Of a stretch of 64,000 nucleotides of DNA, positions 1 through 11,978 are shown piece after piece. This DNA comes from Pleurotus djamor. Its lineage: Eukaryota > Basidiomycota > Agaricomycetes > Agaricales > Pleurotaceae. The notes under the pieces were generated by a model, which saw only the letters and a list, made by a program, of their open reading frames with translations, was not told the origin of the DNA and did not search any database. Within the stretch, counting starts at the first letter, position 1. Every line of letters starts with the position of its first letter. Location: contig JAPEVF010000157.1 in assembly GCA_029747585.1 (NCBI GenBank), positions 22,590 through 86,589 of the forward strand. Reading direction: 5' to 3'. A program made the position numbers and the translations under genes.

Positions 1-762
1 TTAGACGTTGAGTTACGAGTTGAGGCATCCATAACAGACGAGTATAGTTCATAAGCGCTATAACCGTATCAGTCTAGCACCGCCCGATAGGATGCAACGT
101 GCAACGGTATCTGCCTTTTGTTGCCCTTTAGCAGCAAACCCACCTAAGTCGACGCAAGAAGGAAATTAGATGGGCCTAGAAAGAGGACGATGCTGGGACT
201 GACTTTCTCGGTCATTCCAGCGATAATGGTATGCGCCTCTGGAAAACCCTGCGTCGAAATTTATCAGTAGGCTTGAGCATTGGAACTCTTGAGCATGAAC
301 ATACCGAATAGAAATATCCGATCACCTGGTTGGTAGTTTTTGGACAGCCACTCGTATGCTGCGTGGACGATGTTCTCGAATTTCCTAGGAAAATAACGTT
401 AACATTCGGCTGGACTGAGGGAAGTCAAGGTAGCGACATACCAAGCGATTGCGGTATCGATGGCATGATAGACGACCTGCTTCAAGTAGCTCAGTGAACG
501 GAAGGACGGTCGCGCATAGGTTCCGATGCCACTGTCGTAGTAGGCCACCTGTCTTTCATCTCTGATAATCCGGCTGAAGAGCTCGACGACGTTGGTACTC
601 TGCGTATCACACAGAAGGTGAGCCGAAGTAAAGAGAAGATGGACTACAAATTCCACTGACGTGCTCGCAGAACTGATTCGCCGTACCGTCGATGTTGAGA
701 ATTAAGCTTCGTCCTTCGTCGGTGTGAATACACGTCGTGGTTGGTGGAGGCGGGGAAGACAT
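1..762 (-). CDS. DUF2235 domain protein, 5' part, cut by window edge and probably frame-broken
   Basis: The DUF2235 family (alpha/beta-hydrolase fold, related to Tle1-type phospholipase domains) is recognised from its ordered motifs on the minus strand. Exon 1 (762-661) gives an N-terminal DGT-A-N motif. Exon 2 (599 downward) gives STNVVELF, then YYDSGIGTY. After an intron come AAYEWLSKNYQPGD and the nucleophile elbow GFSRGAY, which itself is split by an intron. Directly after GAY the frame no longer matches the family: the expected IAGM..KV continuation lies in another frame (about 225-231), as if a few bases were lost. Further family motifs (GLLLKGN..QIP and AYELY) are still visible down to the window start, so the gene continues to the left. 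This could be a recent pseudogene or a sequencing error. Substrate and function in fungi are unknown to me. Confidence 0.7.
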
Positions 763-1193
763 GGATAGAGGTGACGGGGGAAGGCGACGTGCATCAGCTG
801 GGTTTGTGCTTATACTTCACTGTCAGGTTGGCGCTTGTGGTCCCTTGATGTGAGGTCCGTGAGTTATGAATGCAAAAAGAGAATATCGAGGATGGCATCC
901 CTTAAGGCAGAACTGATGTGCGCCGCGACTTGAACAGGTGGTTGGAATCGCGATCTCTTGGCACAGAAAGGAATAAAGATGAAGTAATGGTTCTCGATGA
1001 CATTGCGAAAGGGAGCTCGGTAGAGGACACATCGAGATATCAGAATGTTTCAACGCTATCCACAAGTCTCAAGTCGTTGACGGACGGTAGGTGCCGAAAA
1101 TTAACGAACGGATGGCCACAAGGTCCGTCTGCTGTGGTAATGAGGTGGCGGTGGCGTTATTATACAGACTGAGACGACTCCTCTTGGATTTGC

Positions 1194-1892
1194 CTATACG
1201 TCTACTGTGAGGCCTCTGCCTTCGGATGGGTCCCCGTGACGTTGGCAATTCATTTCATTGTGCTGAAAAATGACTGGGCGCCGTGACGAGCGAAAAACTG
1301 GTGGGGTATCAATAGGAGGGCAGACGCCAAACGAGGAAATCAACAAGGAGCCTGATAGGTATATGGAGAGATCCATGAAAAAGGCCTGCCAGTTAAATAC
1401 GTCAGCGCCTGGGAGAGATGTCATTGAATAATAGAAATGCTGTACCAACGCAACATCAAGCAATGGAACGTTCAAGAGACCCATACCAGAACCAACTGAC
1501 AACGTGGACATATTGTTGAGTACACGCGTAATGAGGGTGCGATGAGCGATGGAATTGAGGTTCGGGACGAAAGCGGAGGCCTGGAGGTTATCCATGCGGT
1601 AAACGACAGGAAGACTTGTCAACGATATCGTGTCTGGTGGCTGAATGGTGTATAGTGCCGTTCTGGAAGCTGCCTGTAAACGCAAGCGAGAGGGTTTGCC
1701 TCCTCGGTTTACACAAACTATTATACGTGGACACATGGGGGGTGGTCCAGCGAGGTAGAGGGGTGGTTTGAATAAGTTCGGTGAATTGACCAGGGAACCG
1801 CAAATGCCGTACTGACCAAAGAAATTGATGTAGGATATTTTCTGCTGTATACGTGCATCAAGATATTTCGATCCCTTGAAGTTGGAGGCCAT
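1194..1892 (-). CDS. Hypothetical protein, possible remnant of a DUF6534-like membrane protein
   Basis: A 232-residue open frame. Its middle part (a threonine/isoleucine stretch, then a hydrophobic SGMGLLNVPLLDVALV segment and a later SGSLLISSF segment) loosely resembles the last membrane helices of basidiomycete DUF6534 proteins. The diagnostic LNAR tail seen in the two better copies of this window is absent. No intron set that improves the match was found. It may be a degraded copy or a chance frame, and no function can be given. Confidence 0.25.
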   Translation of the reverse strand: MASNFKGSKYLDARIQQKISYINFFGQYGICGSLVNSPNLFKPPLYLAGPPPMCPRIIVCVNRGGKPSRLRLQAASRTALYTIQPPDTISLTSLPVVYRMDNLQASAFVPNLNSIAHRTLITRVLNNMSTLSVGSGMGLLNVPLLDVALVQHFYYSMTSLPGADVFNWQAFFMDLSIYLSGSLLISSFGVCPPIDTPPVFRSSRRPVIFQHNEMNCQRHGDPSEGRGLTVDV

Positions 1893-2781
1893 GTTTCGCT
1901 TGAAACCGCGGAACGAAGGGCGTTGCGGTATCAGTCACCCTGGGGCCCGAGTTCCTAAAGAGAACGGATTAACTACCCTCAACAGCGAGGCGAACGCATG
2001 CACAACTGCGGTTTCAACAGGGTTTCACTGCAGTGGCCTATTCCCTGTGACTTGAGACGTCCTTGAAGGTTCACTCGACGATATTTTGCCGGGCATCACA
2101 GGAAGATACCAGGCCGCAACAAGCCTGAGGTTCCTTACAAAATCAAATTGTTAGTCAGGTGCTTGGGTTAGTCTACTCGATGCGAGAGGTACATTTAATA
2201 AGGCGAGAGCGACATTTGATGACTTTGTGTCGCACTATATGGCAGGCTGAGTGTCATGATGGAAGTTCAACAGAGAGTGAGAGGGAAGGGTCGGAGACTC
2301 AGCAAATGAAGGACTTCCAGACCTGGGCCTGAGACCAGGTCTATCATACTCACGTGATGGTTTCCCGCATTCCCCTGTGCAGCTGCTCAGTGCTCCCTAG
2401 TCACTGCTCCGTCTGACTGTGCCGATTCGTAGAGCCTGGCGCCTCCCTTCTCAGCAGATCAGGAGAAACCGTGAAATGTCTCCTTCATATAATCTCGGAG
2501 CGAGACCTGGAAGCTGTTTTTGTTTTCATCGTCGAAAGCCCTAACTTTCTAATAGGAGTCGTCGCATGTGACTCAATCGATCCGGAACCGATTAGATCGA
2601 AGTCAAGAAAATTTTGAGGGATTGCATTTTATTATCCACCACCATCATCAATCCCCCATCGCCCACTAGAACATAGAGGGGGACCATCTTCACCACATCT
2701 ACATCGTCCATCTCACTCAAGGTTTCTGACTCTTAATCTTGGATTACCCTTTACTCTTATAATTCACGACTTGACGACACC
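1893..2781. other. Intergenic stretch upstream of ARB1
   Basis: I see no supported gene here. The last 150 bases before the ARB1 start are C- and CT-rich with several CATC repeats, as expected for a basidiomycete 5' leader. No clear TATA box was found. Confidence 0.5.
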
Positions 2782-5455
2782 ATGGCCCCATCAGCTTCAA
2801 AACAAAAGCGCCTTGCGGAGAAGGCGGCCAAGCAGAGTGCCAAAATGAATGGCTCGAGTACGACGGGGAGTACGACCGTGGATTCGGCTTCGACGTCGAA
2901 GAATGGGAGCTCGGTCAACACGCCGCTCACAAACATGAGCGCAGCGAACAGTACAGATGATTTGAACGCCATGGCCAAGTTGGCGCTGGCCACGGATAGG
3001 TGCGTACTCGTCCTACATTCTTCTGGCGAGAGATTGAGATTTTGACTGGATCGCCTATGGATAGGTCAGCAGCGGGTGTCTTGGTCTCGGACCCAAAAGG
3101 TCGCGATATCAAGATCGACTCATACACCCTCTCATTCCATGGACGGCTTCTGATCGAGGGCGCTGAGATTGCGCTGAACTATGGGCAGAGATACGGTCTA
3201 CTTGGAGAGAATGGTTCAGGAAAGGTACGTCCAGCATCAGCTACGTCTATCTCAGCCACAGCTAACCCAAAGCTTCTAGTCTACTTTCCTGCAATCGATG
3301 GCGGAGCGGGATATTGAGATCCCACCACACATCGATATCTACCTCGTCAGCGGCGGAGCAGAGCCGTCCGAAGTCAACGCCGTCGACTTCATCGTCGCTT
3401 CCGCCAAAGAAAAGGTTGCGAAGCTGGAAGCCTACATCGAGGAGCTCTCCGTCGCGGACAGCCCCGATGAGGTTGCCCTCGATGCTGCGTATGAAGAGTT
3501 GGAGGAGATGGATCCGTCGACGTTCGAGACGAAGGCTGGTAGCATTCTACACGGTTTGGGTTTCAGCCAGACGATGATGAAGAAACCTACGAAGGACATG
3601 AGTGGTGGTTGGCGGATGCGTGTGGCGCTTGCTCGTGCCCTCTTCGTGAAACCCCATCTTCTTCTCCTTGACGAACCCACTAATCATCTTGACCTTGGAG
3701 CTGTCGTCTGGCTCGAGGCGTACCTCTCCACCTACAACCATATCCTCGTTATCACGTCACATTCGCAAGATTTCATGGACAGCGTTTGTACGAACATCAT
3801 GGACCTTACGATGAAGAAGAAGCTGGTGTATTACACGGGTAACTATACGACGTACGTGAGGACGAAGAAGGAGAATGAAGTTAACCAGATGAAGGCGTAC
3901 CATAAGCAGCAGGAGGAAATTGCTCATATCAAGAAGTACGTTCCCTTACTCCCTCCTTCCCTGAGCATGGCGCTGATATCTGGCTCAGGTTCATCGCCTC
4001 TGCTGGTACCTACGCCAATCTCGTCAAGCAAGCGAAGTCTAAACAAAAGATCATCGACAAGATGGAGGCTGCTGGTCTGATCGAAAAGGTCGAAACACCA
4101 AGACCGCTTCGGTAAGCTCACTCCCTGTCCTTCACTGTTAGATTTCTTGATGTACTCATGGCGTTATCTCTTTCATCTAGTTTCCACTTCGAAGATATCC
4201 GCAAACTTCCACCACCAATCATCGCCTTCGACTCTGTCGCTTTCTCTTACTCTGGGAAGAAGGAGGATTACCTGTACAAGAACCTCTCCTTCGGTATCGA
4301 GTACGTCCTGCTCTTTGCTTTCCTGCCTCTCCCACCTTCTCACCTCTTCGAACAGCATGGACTCCCGCGTAGCCATCCTCGGCGCCAACGGAGCCGGTAA
4401 ATCTACGTTGCTCAACCTCATCACCGGCGTCCTCCAACCCACCGAAGGCACCATTTCCAAACACTCACAGCTCAAATTGGCGAAATACTCGCAACATTCG
4501 GCTGATCAGCTGCCGTATGATAAGAGCCCAATTGAATACTTCCAGAGTTACTTTGCGGAGAAGTTCCCGGAGAAGGATATCATGGTGAGCTTTTGCTTTC
4601 TTCCTGCTGTGGTGGAAAGGTGGAAAGGACCCGATGGTCGTTTTCGTGTTTTGGGCGCTACGAAAAGCGCCCATTTGGGTCAACNTTTTTTTCATTCATT
4701 CTTCCACCGTTGTGCGCCACCCCCTACCATGACTGGTCTCTCCTTCGACTCTTTGAATGGAACCCAGCTAATCATCTTCCTCTCCGACTTACTTAGGCAT
4801 GGCGAGCGCAGTTGGGTCGATTCGGTCTTTCTGGTGCCCATCAAACATCGCCAATAAAGCAGCTATCTGATGGTCTTCGGAACCGGTATGCTCTTCTCTA
4901 CGTCGGTTTCAAACCATTCTCTGACGCTTCTGTAGGGTCGTATTCGCTCAACTTGCCATGGAACATCCACACGTCCTGCTCCTTGGTCAGTTTTTACTTT
5001 GTACCCTGTCGCGATTGTTATTAACCGCCAGCTTCGTTTCTTTAGATGAACCTACTAATCACTTGGATATGGAGTCGATTGATGCTTTGGCCATCGCTAT
5101 CAAGGAGTTTGAGGGTGGTGTCGTTATCGTGTCCCATGACTTCCGTGAGTCCCCCGTCCGTTCTTCTCGTTTTCACGGTCGTCTAAACGCACGGCGCTAC
5201 TGTAGGTCTTATCTCCCAGGTCGCTGAAGAACTATGGGAAGTTGCGAACAAGACTATTCGTAACCTTACCAAAGAAGAAATCTCGATCGTTGACTATAAG
5301 AAGAACCTTGCTAAGCAGAGTGCGTTTCCCTGCCGTTTTCCTTTCCCAATCTCTTGGATGAAGCTGATGTGTATCGCGTTTCTGTGTCTGTAGGTTTCGC
5401 TGCTATTGAGAAGGCCAAGCTGTTCAGTAAGACGGCGCCCAAGGGCAAAACATAA
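2782..5455 (+). CDS. ARB1: ABCF-family ATPase ARB1, ribosome biogenesis factor
   Basis: ARB1 is a soluble ABCF ATPase needed for 40S and 60S ribosome assembly and shuttling. Eleven exons join cleanly into 639 residues (introns at 3000-3064, 3225-3279, 3936-3988, 4112-4180, 4301-4355, 4585-4796, 4886-4935, 4986-5045, 5145-5205, 5320-5393). The first ATPase domain has Walker A GENGSGKS, signature SGGWRMR and Walker [14 protein letters not shown]. The second has GANGAGKS, the degenerate signature LSDGLRNR that is typical of ARB1, [12 protein letters not shown] and switch HD. The lysine/alanine-rich N-terminus also fits the family, and yeast Arb1 is of similar length (about 610). The start ATG sits in a strong context (CACCATGG). 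Intron 6 is unusually long (212 nt) and holds an N before a T run (4685), which does not affect coding. Confidence 0.95.
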
Positions 5456-5789
5456 ACGGACCTGCTTCGGACCGTCGTACTTTTTTTACCTTGTCACCGT
5501 TACGCATCGACTCCGCTTGTATACGTACCCATGTCCGCTTGCATTCGATATACATCTATGTTCATGTCATGTACTTGCATACTTTAGATCCATAGTTGGC
5601 CTGACTTTGTACGCATATGACGCTGTAGCTTCTTGTTCATCCAAGTTTTGTTGGTGACAGCCCCTGTATTGACCCTGGGGCCTGGGGTCTAGACCTGGTC
5701 ACCTGGGCGCCTTGCTGTCAGTGTTGGTTTCGAACTGCGTTCCAACTTCAGAAAACCTGTCTTTCACTTTGGCGTCACTTTCATTTTCC
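5456..5789. other. Intergenic, ARB1 terminator side and F-box promoter side
   Basis: No gene is seen. The stretch holds the ARB1 3' untranslated region and the short upstream region of the next gene on the same strand. Confidence 0.4.
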
Positions 5790-7420
5790 ATGGTAAGTCA
5801 TCCTTTACCACGATAGCATGATTTATGACACTGAACGAACGGAATGCTAGGGGATTCTCAACGACCTGGATGCTCAACGAGCGATCGACCAGCAAATAGC
5901 GACAGAAATCAGAGCACACAACGAGCGCGTCAGAGTGCTGAAATCGCGGCGAAATGAATATTGCACAATCAACAGGGTACCCGAGGAGACCTTGACGCAT
6001 ATCCTTCTGCTAGTGAAGTGCTTGTCCGAGGATTCTCATCGTGGAGATATCGGTTCGGCGCGTCGGGACTGGTTCAATATTACGCGTGTGTGCGGTTCCT
6101 GGCGAAAGCTGGTCATGGACTGCCCTCGTNTTTTGGGCCTATGTCGACTCGTCATCGCGCCATGCCTATCGTATGTTGACCCTTGCGAAGTCTGCCCCCC
6201 TTCAAGTCGTACTTCGTAGACCGCCGAGGCCAACCGAACACTTTTGGTCTTTGGCGACTGATATTATGTCCCGAACCTCACAAATTGAGGACCTCGATAT
6301 CCACCTACCTCAGCGCCAAGTCACGGAACTGCTTGCTTTATCGTCGACCCAACGCGCTCCGATACTCCAGCATCTCAAAATTTACACTCAGCCGGGTGCG
6401 GACGATGGTACTGGTGCCGAAGGCGCGTGTTTGTGGTCGGAGATGCCTTCTTTACTTTCTTTGGAAGTCTCTTATATTCCTTTACCTGTGGAACCGCTCT
6501 TTGCGCCACGTCTGAGGCATCTTCAAGTGTATTCTTCACGACACATTCCTATGGCGTGGTTGCTTGATACGCTGAGAGCGACCCCGCTCTTGGAAACTAT
6601 CGATGTCGAGGATCTGGGACCTGAGCCGACTGGCTTCGAGTCTCCCCCGGTGTCGTTGCACCATCTCCAGAAAATCTTCGCCAACTCGGACCGTTTCAGC
6701 GCCGTGAATATCTTTAAACACCTCAGACTCCCGGTAACCTGCGCCCTTGAAGCAATGTATCCAAGTGCAAACAGCTTGGAAACCTCCGTCAATCTCACTG
6801 GTTTACGCGAAACCTTTTCACGCTTCACATCGAACTATCTCCCATCCTCCCTCGAACGCATTGCTGTCTCGCTCTACGACACATCATTTACACTATATGT
6901 ATATCGTCCCGGAGACGACTACCTTCGCTGTGATGCAAATGGAGGTCTTCCATTCATCTATTTCAGTCCCCCCGGCCGTTCGCAAGTTCCTCACTCCGCT
7001 TACGTTGAGCTATGCCACATTCTCCCGTTGGCGCATACTCGCATCCTGGCCTTGGAGGGAGTTAAAGGCGACACAGCGGTTCCACTCGCATTGTCGCTGA
7101 TGATCGCTTCGACGGACGCCAACACATTGGAGTTGTCAGACTGTGCTCCCAGCCTTCTTACCCATCTATTCAAGACATCCAACGATGATCCACTCGTCCT
7201 CCCCAAGCTCGAATGCTTGATCTTCAAGGAAAACATGTTTCGTGTTGATTCGGTGGCAGAGCCCGATGACTTGCTCTCCGTGTTGGTTCACCTTCTCCAA
7301 GAGCGGAGAGACTTAGGTATCCCGATAAAGACATTGAAATGTTGGCGTTGCGAGAAGTTACCTCAATCAGATATGAAGAGGCTGCGCCGTCTTGTGGATT
7401 CCATTGAATGGGATGACTAG
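5790..7420 (+). CDS. F-box protein of the large Agaricomycete family
   Basis: F-box proteins act as substrate adaptors of SCF ubiquitin ligases, and basidiomycetes carry hundreds of fast-evolving ones. The first exon is only the ATG codon, followed by GTAAGT, and exon 2 starts at 5851. The N-terminus has a basic/coiled segment, then the F-box core (VPEETLTHILLLV, followed by W..ITRVCGSWRKLVMDCPR). The C-terminal 400 residues show leucine-rich, LRR-like periodicity (LEDLDIHL, LLSLEVSYI, LRHLQVYSS) and end in a basic tail with a short acidic WDD. An N at 6130, before a T run, puts the two halves out of frame. Without it the conserved CPR-x-W-A motif reads through and the protein is 523 residues, so I treat it as an intact gene with a sequencing artefact. 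Its ubiquitylation target is unknown. Confidence 0.8.
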
Positions 7421-7548
7421 GTGTAGAGTAGTATCTTACTTGACCGTGACTCTTTTATACCACTGATCACAGAGTCGCTAGGGGCCGATCACGTTCAGTG
7501 GCAAAATCACGGATCGTTCTTTTTTTTTATCCTTCCACCACCTAGAGT

Positions 7549-8829
7549 ATGACCTCCCCTACTAAGATCCAAAAGCGACCTCTTGAATCCGAAGACGAAA
7601 ATATAACGGATGATAAATCTCCGCAGCTTTCAAAGAAACCACGACCATCTATCCGGGGCTCTTCCTCGAGACATTCCATTCTAAACGAAGATGGTACCAC
7701 CAAGGACGACAGGGCGAACTCATCCCCTAATCACGCCGAAAGCTCTCGTACTATATCTCAGATACCGTTTCCTATAGCACTTGGTAAGTGAACTTGCTGC
7801 AACTTCTACAAGGACGCGTAATTTGACGCGTTTCTAGGAGATCATATTTTGCTCGCGCTAGGAGGCTTGCATTGGCGCGGTCGGCTATCTTTTGAAAATC
7901 TGGTCGTATTGTAAGCGGAATGACTGCCTAGCAACTGATGATGATGAACTAAATCCTTTATTCTCAGTGGAGACTCGTACAGCCAGAATGAAGGAGAGGA
8001 AACTTGGGTATGTCAGTCTTTAACAGCCACTCTCCCATAACAATATCTTCTCTCCTACATTCTTACGCTCACCATAGGTCGATCACACGGAACGACTGGT
8101 GGACATTGCTCCGCAGAACGTCTACAATTATGCGTTTCCAGGCGCGACGGCTGAACATGACTTTTCCACCCAGCTGTCCCAGTTCTTAAATACTTCTACT
8201 AGGCTACTGGAAAACGAAACTACTTACGGTGCGTACACTCCATGCCTCTGACCCTTCTCCCGTTTCGTTGAGGACTTACTCTGTACAAACGGCACCTACC
8301 TGACCCCAACAGTAATCTTCTTTGGGATCAACGATTGCGGGTCGACCGATGTTGACGACTTGGAAGCTATCGTAGAAGGAATCTTCGATGGAATCCACGA
8401 GCTATACGATAAATCTCACGCCCGGAACTTCATCCTCTTTGATGTTCCTCCGGTTGACCGTTCACCGCAAGGTACGAGGCGTTAGTGTCCTCTGAATTTG
8501 TCTACCAATTGATTTCCCTCCGTTTCCCAGCTATCGATGCAGAGTCCTCCCCCACCATTTCAGATCGAATATCAGCATGGAACGAGCTTCTCCTTGCTCA
8601 CGCCGAAGCCTTCGCGCGATCTACTCGAGCAGCTACCATCTTGGTATTTTCTACGCATCACGTACTTACAGAGGTCCTTGACGATCCTTTGGAATACGAC
8701 TTCAGCGAAGATGATGTTGAAAATGAAGGTGGAGGGATATGGGTTGATGATCTTCATCTGACGGGCGGGGTTCATGGGATTCTGGCGAAGGTGTTGGTTA
8801 AATCCGTTCTCGGCGAATCTTCACGCTAG
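7549..8829 (+). CDS. SGNH/GDSL hydrolase, carbohydrate-esterase-16-like, no signal peptide
   Basis: Six exons (introns 7784-7837, 7911-7967, 8008-8077, 8229-8312, 8472-8530) give 318 residues. The SGNH blocks are in order: FGDSYS (nucleophile Ser, split by an intron just before GDS), a GAT block II region, FGINDCG (block III Asn) and DDLHLTGGVH (catalytic Asp and His). This layout matches fungal CE16-type acetyl esterases. The first 80 residues are charged, serine-rich and lack a signal peptide, so an intracellular enzyme or a wrongly chosen start is possible. The start ATG follows a T/C-rich leader after the upstream F-box gene, which ends 128 bases earlier. Substrate specificity cannot be read from the sequence. 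Confidence 0.82.
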
Positions 8830-8849
8830 AACATCCGTTCCATTTCCTC

Positions 8850-10363
8850 TCAGATTCGTATGAATAAACTGACGGCTACGATCCGCGTTATTACAAACAG
8901 TCCTTGAACAGTCCACTGCTTATTCTCCACGATACCTTCGAACAAGTGCATAGCCGTCCACTNAAAAACCGAGTCAGTTACCCAGAACCAACGGTCAGAA
9001 AAATAAATACCCATAGCGGCTTGTACATCCTTGGAGACCTCATCGACCTCCCACCACGATCCAAACATTGGCGGCTCGGGAACACTAACGCGAACAACTT
9101 CTTCCTCCCCAAACCCACATTTCACGTGACGGCTGACCACGACTGATGTTGGGTCAATGTGGAAGTCGATGATTACGAGGTTCGTGTATTTCTCGAAGAG
9201 ACGTTTGGAGAAAGTAGTGTCGGTATGGGGAGGGATACTCTGGAGTCGAAGATAACGGAGGGTTTGAGTGGGAAGAAGGAGAAGGGAGCTTTGGCGGAGG
9301 TCGTGCATGGACTATGAGTAGATAAAGCGAATTTACTAAGTACCTTTGCAAGAAAAGGATTTCAAAAGCTCGTACCTCGGTTTCTTTGAAAGACGTGAAT
9401 AGCATCTGGATGTTTTCAAGGCTCCTCAGTGTCCGGGGAATCAGAAGATCGGCCGAGTTTATACGAAAGAGTAGCTTGAGAGTCGACACATTTCGCAGCA
9501 AGTTGTCTGGAAAATGGGGAAGCATGTAAGGGTTTTCCAAGATCAGGTGCATGAGCTGTGGCGAATTCGGGTAGTTTATAAGGGACCAAATGGTATGGCA
9601 CCCGTCAAGGGTATGTAAGTTCGGTAAGGATATGGGGGACGAAGTGAACGTTTCGTTCAACTTGAGCTGTTGGACGGAAAGGAATTGGAGTGATGGATGG
9701 TCACGAATGAACTCAAGGACGCCTCTGGAGTCCCAGTCGGATTCCACGACCAGATGAGTTAGAAGGTTGATCGACTGTTGAGGAAGCGACTGGAGTATTC
9801 CTGTCTGAGCGCTTAGAGCCGGAGAGATAGACAGGTGCTGGAGGTTGATGAAGAACGGGAACAACATCCCAACCTGACGCCATGCTTGATCTAAATCGGT
9901 GAACGTCCTGAGAAACGGGAGGGACGAAAACGATCGGACGTTCTTGGCCAGAGACGGATTAGCCGTCAGCGTACGTAGGAGGTGAGGCAAGCGACGAGGA
10001 GCAATGGATGTGTATGGATATCGATAATCACGGAACCCGTTGAAGTATTCTGGGATCAGAAAGATGGATTCGTACATGATTGGGAGGACGAAATGATAGA
10101 AGTTCGGCGAGACGAGCAGGAGATGGCGCAAAGAGTTGCGATCTGTGGTATTCCTGGCGAATTCGGCAAAGATCATTTCTAGAAGCTCTGGGGGAAACTG
10201 TTTACGTGTTTGGGATGTGGTTAGGGAATGGCATTCCACACGAGATGAGTTGTACCTTTGGCTTTTCCCTCTCGATCTGTGACAGTGGGTCATCTTGGTG
10301 GGAAATTTGAGGGCTTGGAGGGTGAAGCGAAAGCTCAGACTGGATAGCTTTGGAAAAAGCCAT
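8850..10363 (-). CDS. F-box/LRR-like protein
   Basis: Three exons (10363-10256, 10197-9376, 9311-8850) give 463 residues. The start at 10363 is chosen because its exon joins in frame through a consensus intron to the F-box segment FPPELLEMIFAEF, followed by LLVSPNFYHFVLPIMYESI. The body is leucine-rich with LRR-like spacing (LQHLSI, LTHLVV, LQFLSVQQLKL, LRYLRLQ). The second intron (9312-9375) is needed to keep the frame open to 8850. An N at 8963, next to an A run, lies in the last exon, so the last 40 residues may be in the wrong frame. The gene is tail-to-tail with the SGNH hydrolase, with only 20 bases between the stop codons. The role is presumably SCF substrate recognition. Confidence 0.72.
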
Positions 10364-11978
10364 CGTTCAGGCTGTAGAAATCGATGAGCGCCGGGTTCCC
10401 CATCCTCCTAGGCCCTAGAACTGGTCAAGGAGTCAGGGGCTCATATGATCGATTCGTACGCGCAGACGATGCCTGGTGGGAGACTCGGGGAAAGTGTGCC
10501 TATTATTATTATATCTAAGGAAGTCACAGTGACTGCCACTCATACGCATTGTACGCTGTAGCGCAATTCGACAGTGTGACCAGGAAAATATATCTGTGGT
10601 AACGAGGTTCATTGAATATGGAACACCTTATTCGCCCAGGGGGCCGGAATTAGCTTCAAACTTCGAAGCTTCAAATTTCAATGCTAATGAACGGTCTGCT
10701 TATGGTGCGTAAAAGAGCGGGACGTACACAGACTGATGGACCGATTCCACTTCAATTTCACGTGACACTGGGGGAGACCACTGGATTCGCACGCCATGTC
10801 GTTTTTGAAGCCCCTGCTAGCAGCCAGCTTGCTCTCATCCAACTCACATCCACAGTCCATAGCAGCCTGGTCTATTCTGCGTCTTCGAAACCACGAATTC
10901 TTCTCTTTATCCTCCCGCTGAAAGCTTGGAAAGCTATACACGGATATCCCACCAACCCTTACTCGAAGTCTGCCCGCTTGTGCCCAGATTCTCAGTCAGA
11001 ATTCTTATCTTCGTCAGAGATGGACACATTCACCCGGAAGAGCCAACGAACAGTATCCTGCATGAGTCTTCATAGAGGATATCGAGTTCGCTCCGGATCT
11101 GCGTTGATTCCTGCTTGAATATCCGGGGCTGTCCAGTGTCTCACCCTTCTCACGCACTCGATGGGGTTTCTTCCTTTCGTTCCGAGTCAAACTGCGTCTT
11201 CATCCACTCTTCTTCTCTGCGCCAATTGACGGTCGGTTGGACAGAGCCAGAACCGTGGCAAACGTATCCGACCGCTGGCTGAGCGGCCCTCGGATTTGCC
11301 CTGGTGATGCTTTGATGGATGTCGCTGAGTATGACAGTTTCGACCCATCAACCTCATGCATCATCTGAAGACATTTTTCTGATAGAGAAGGTATCTATTC
11401 TGGTCACACGACTACGGCTAGGTTCTATTCAAGACGATTCACCCGTTTGCAGCTGCCTCTGTCCGATGACATCGATTATGGAGTTTGGCGTCGTTTTTGG
11501 AGTGGAAGCAGAGTCGTTTGCTGTGATAGCGTCCTTAGGGTGACAAAAAAGTGCTAGTGAATACCCACGCAGCTTGTTTCATCTTTTTCACGTTTTTTTT
11601 AACCGCGTCATAACCAGGAGAATCCTCCGAAACACCAAACGTCTCCGTCGAATGAATTATGAGCGACAGGAACTACGCTCTGCTATCCCAGTTTGAACGG
11701 CCAAATCTTCACGCAACGTCTGCGAAATGTGTTCTTGCGAGCTTTTGTTCCTTCTTGCATTCAATTCTCTGCCCCTCTGTCAGTATTTCCCCCCTTGAAC
11801 GGTCTCATGAGCTCTGACTTACCTCCTGTTAGGACGATTTCTCTCAACTCTATACTTCCTGCCTATAAAAGCCTCTGATAAACGGTGGTAGGCTTCATCA
11901 GAATCCCTTCTGACCGGTCACCTAGACACTGAACGCTCCCAACTCCCTCTCAATTCTCAGCTAATTTCGAGAGCGACG
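10364..11978. other. Long intergenic stretch before the CBM1 gene
   Basis: Open frames of up to 145 codons exist on the plus strand (for example 10681-11118), but they show no domain, signal peptide or supporting splice pattern. I regard the stretch as promoter and unannotated intergenic DNA. A TATA box lies near its right end. Confidence 0.4.
11864..11871 (+). promoter_or_regulatory. TATA box of the CBM1 gene
   Basis: TATAAAAG lies 108 bases upstream of the ATG at 11979, with a pyrimidine-rich leader between them. This suits a strongly inducible secreted-protein gene. Confidence 0.6.

Noticed and set aside
10681..11118. 145-codon plus-strand ORF as a gene
   Set aside because: No domain, no signal peptide, weak start context and no flanking promoter or splice support.
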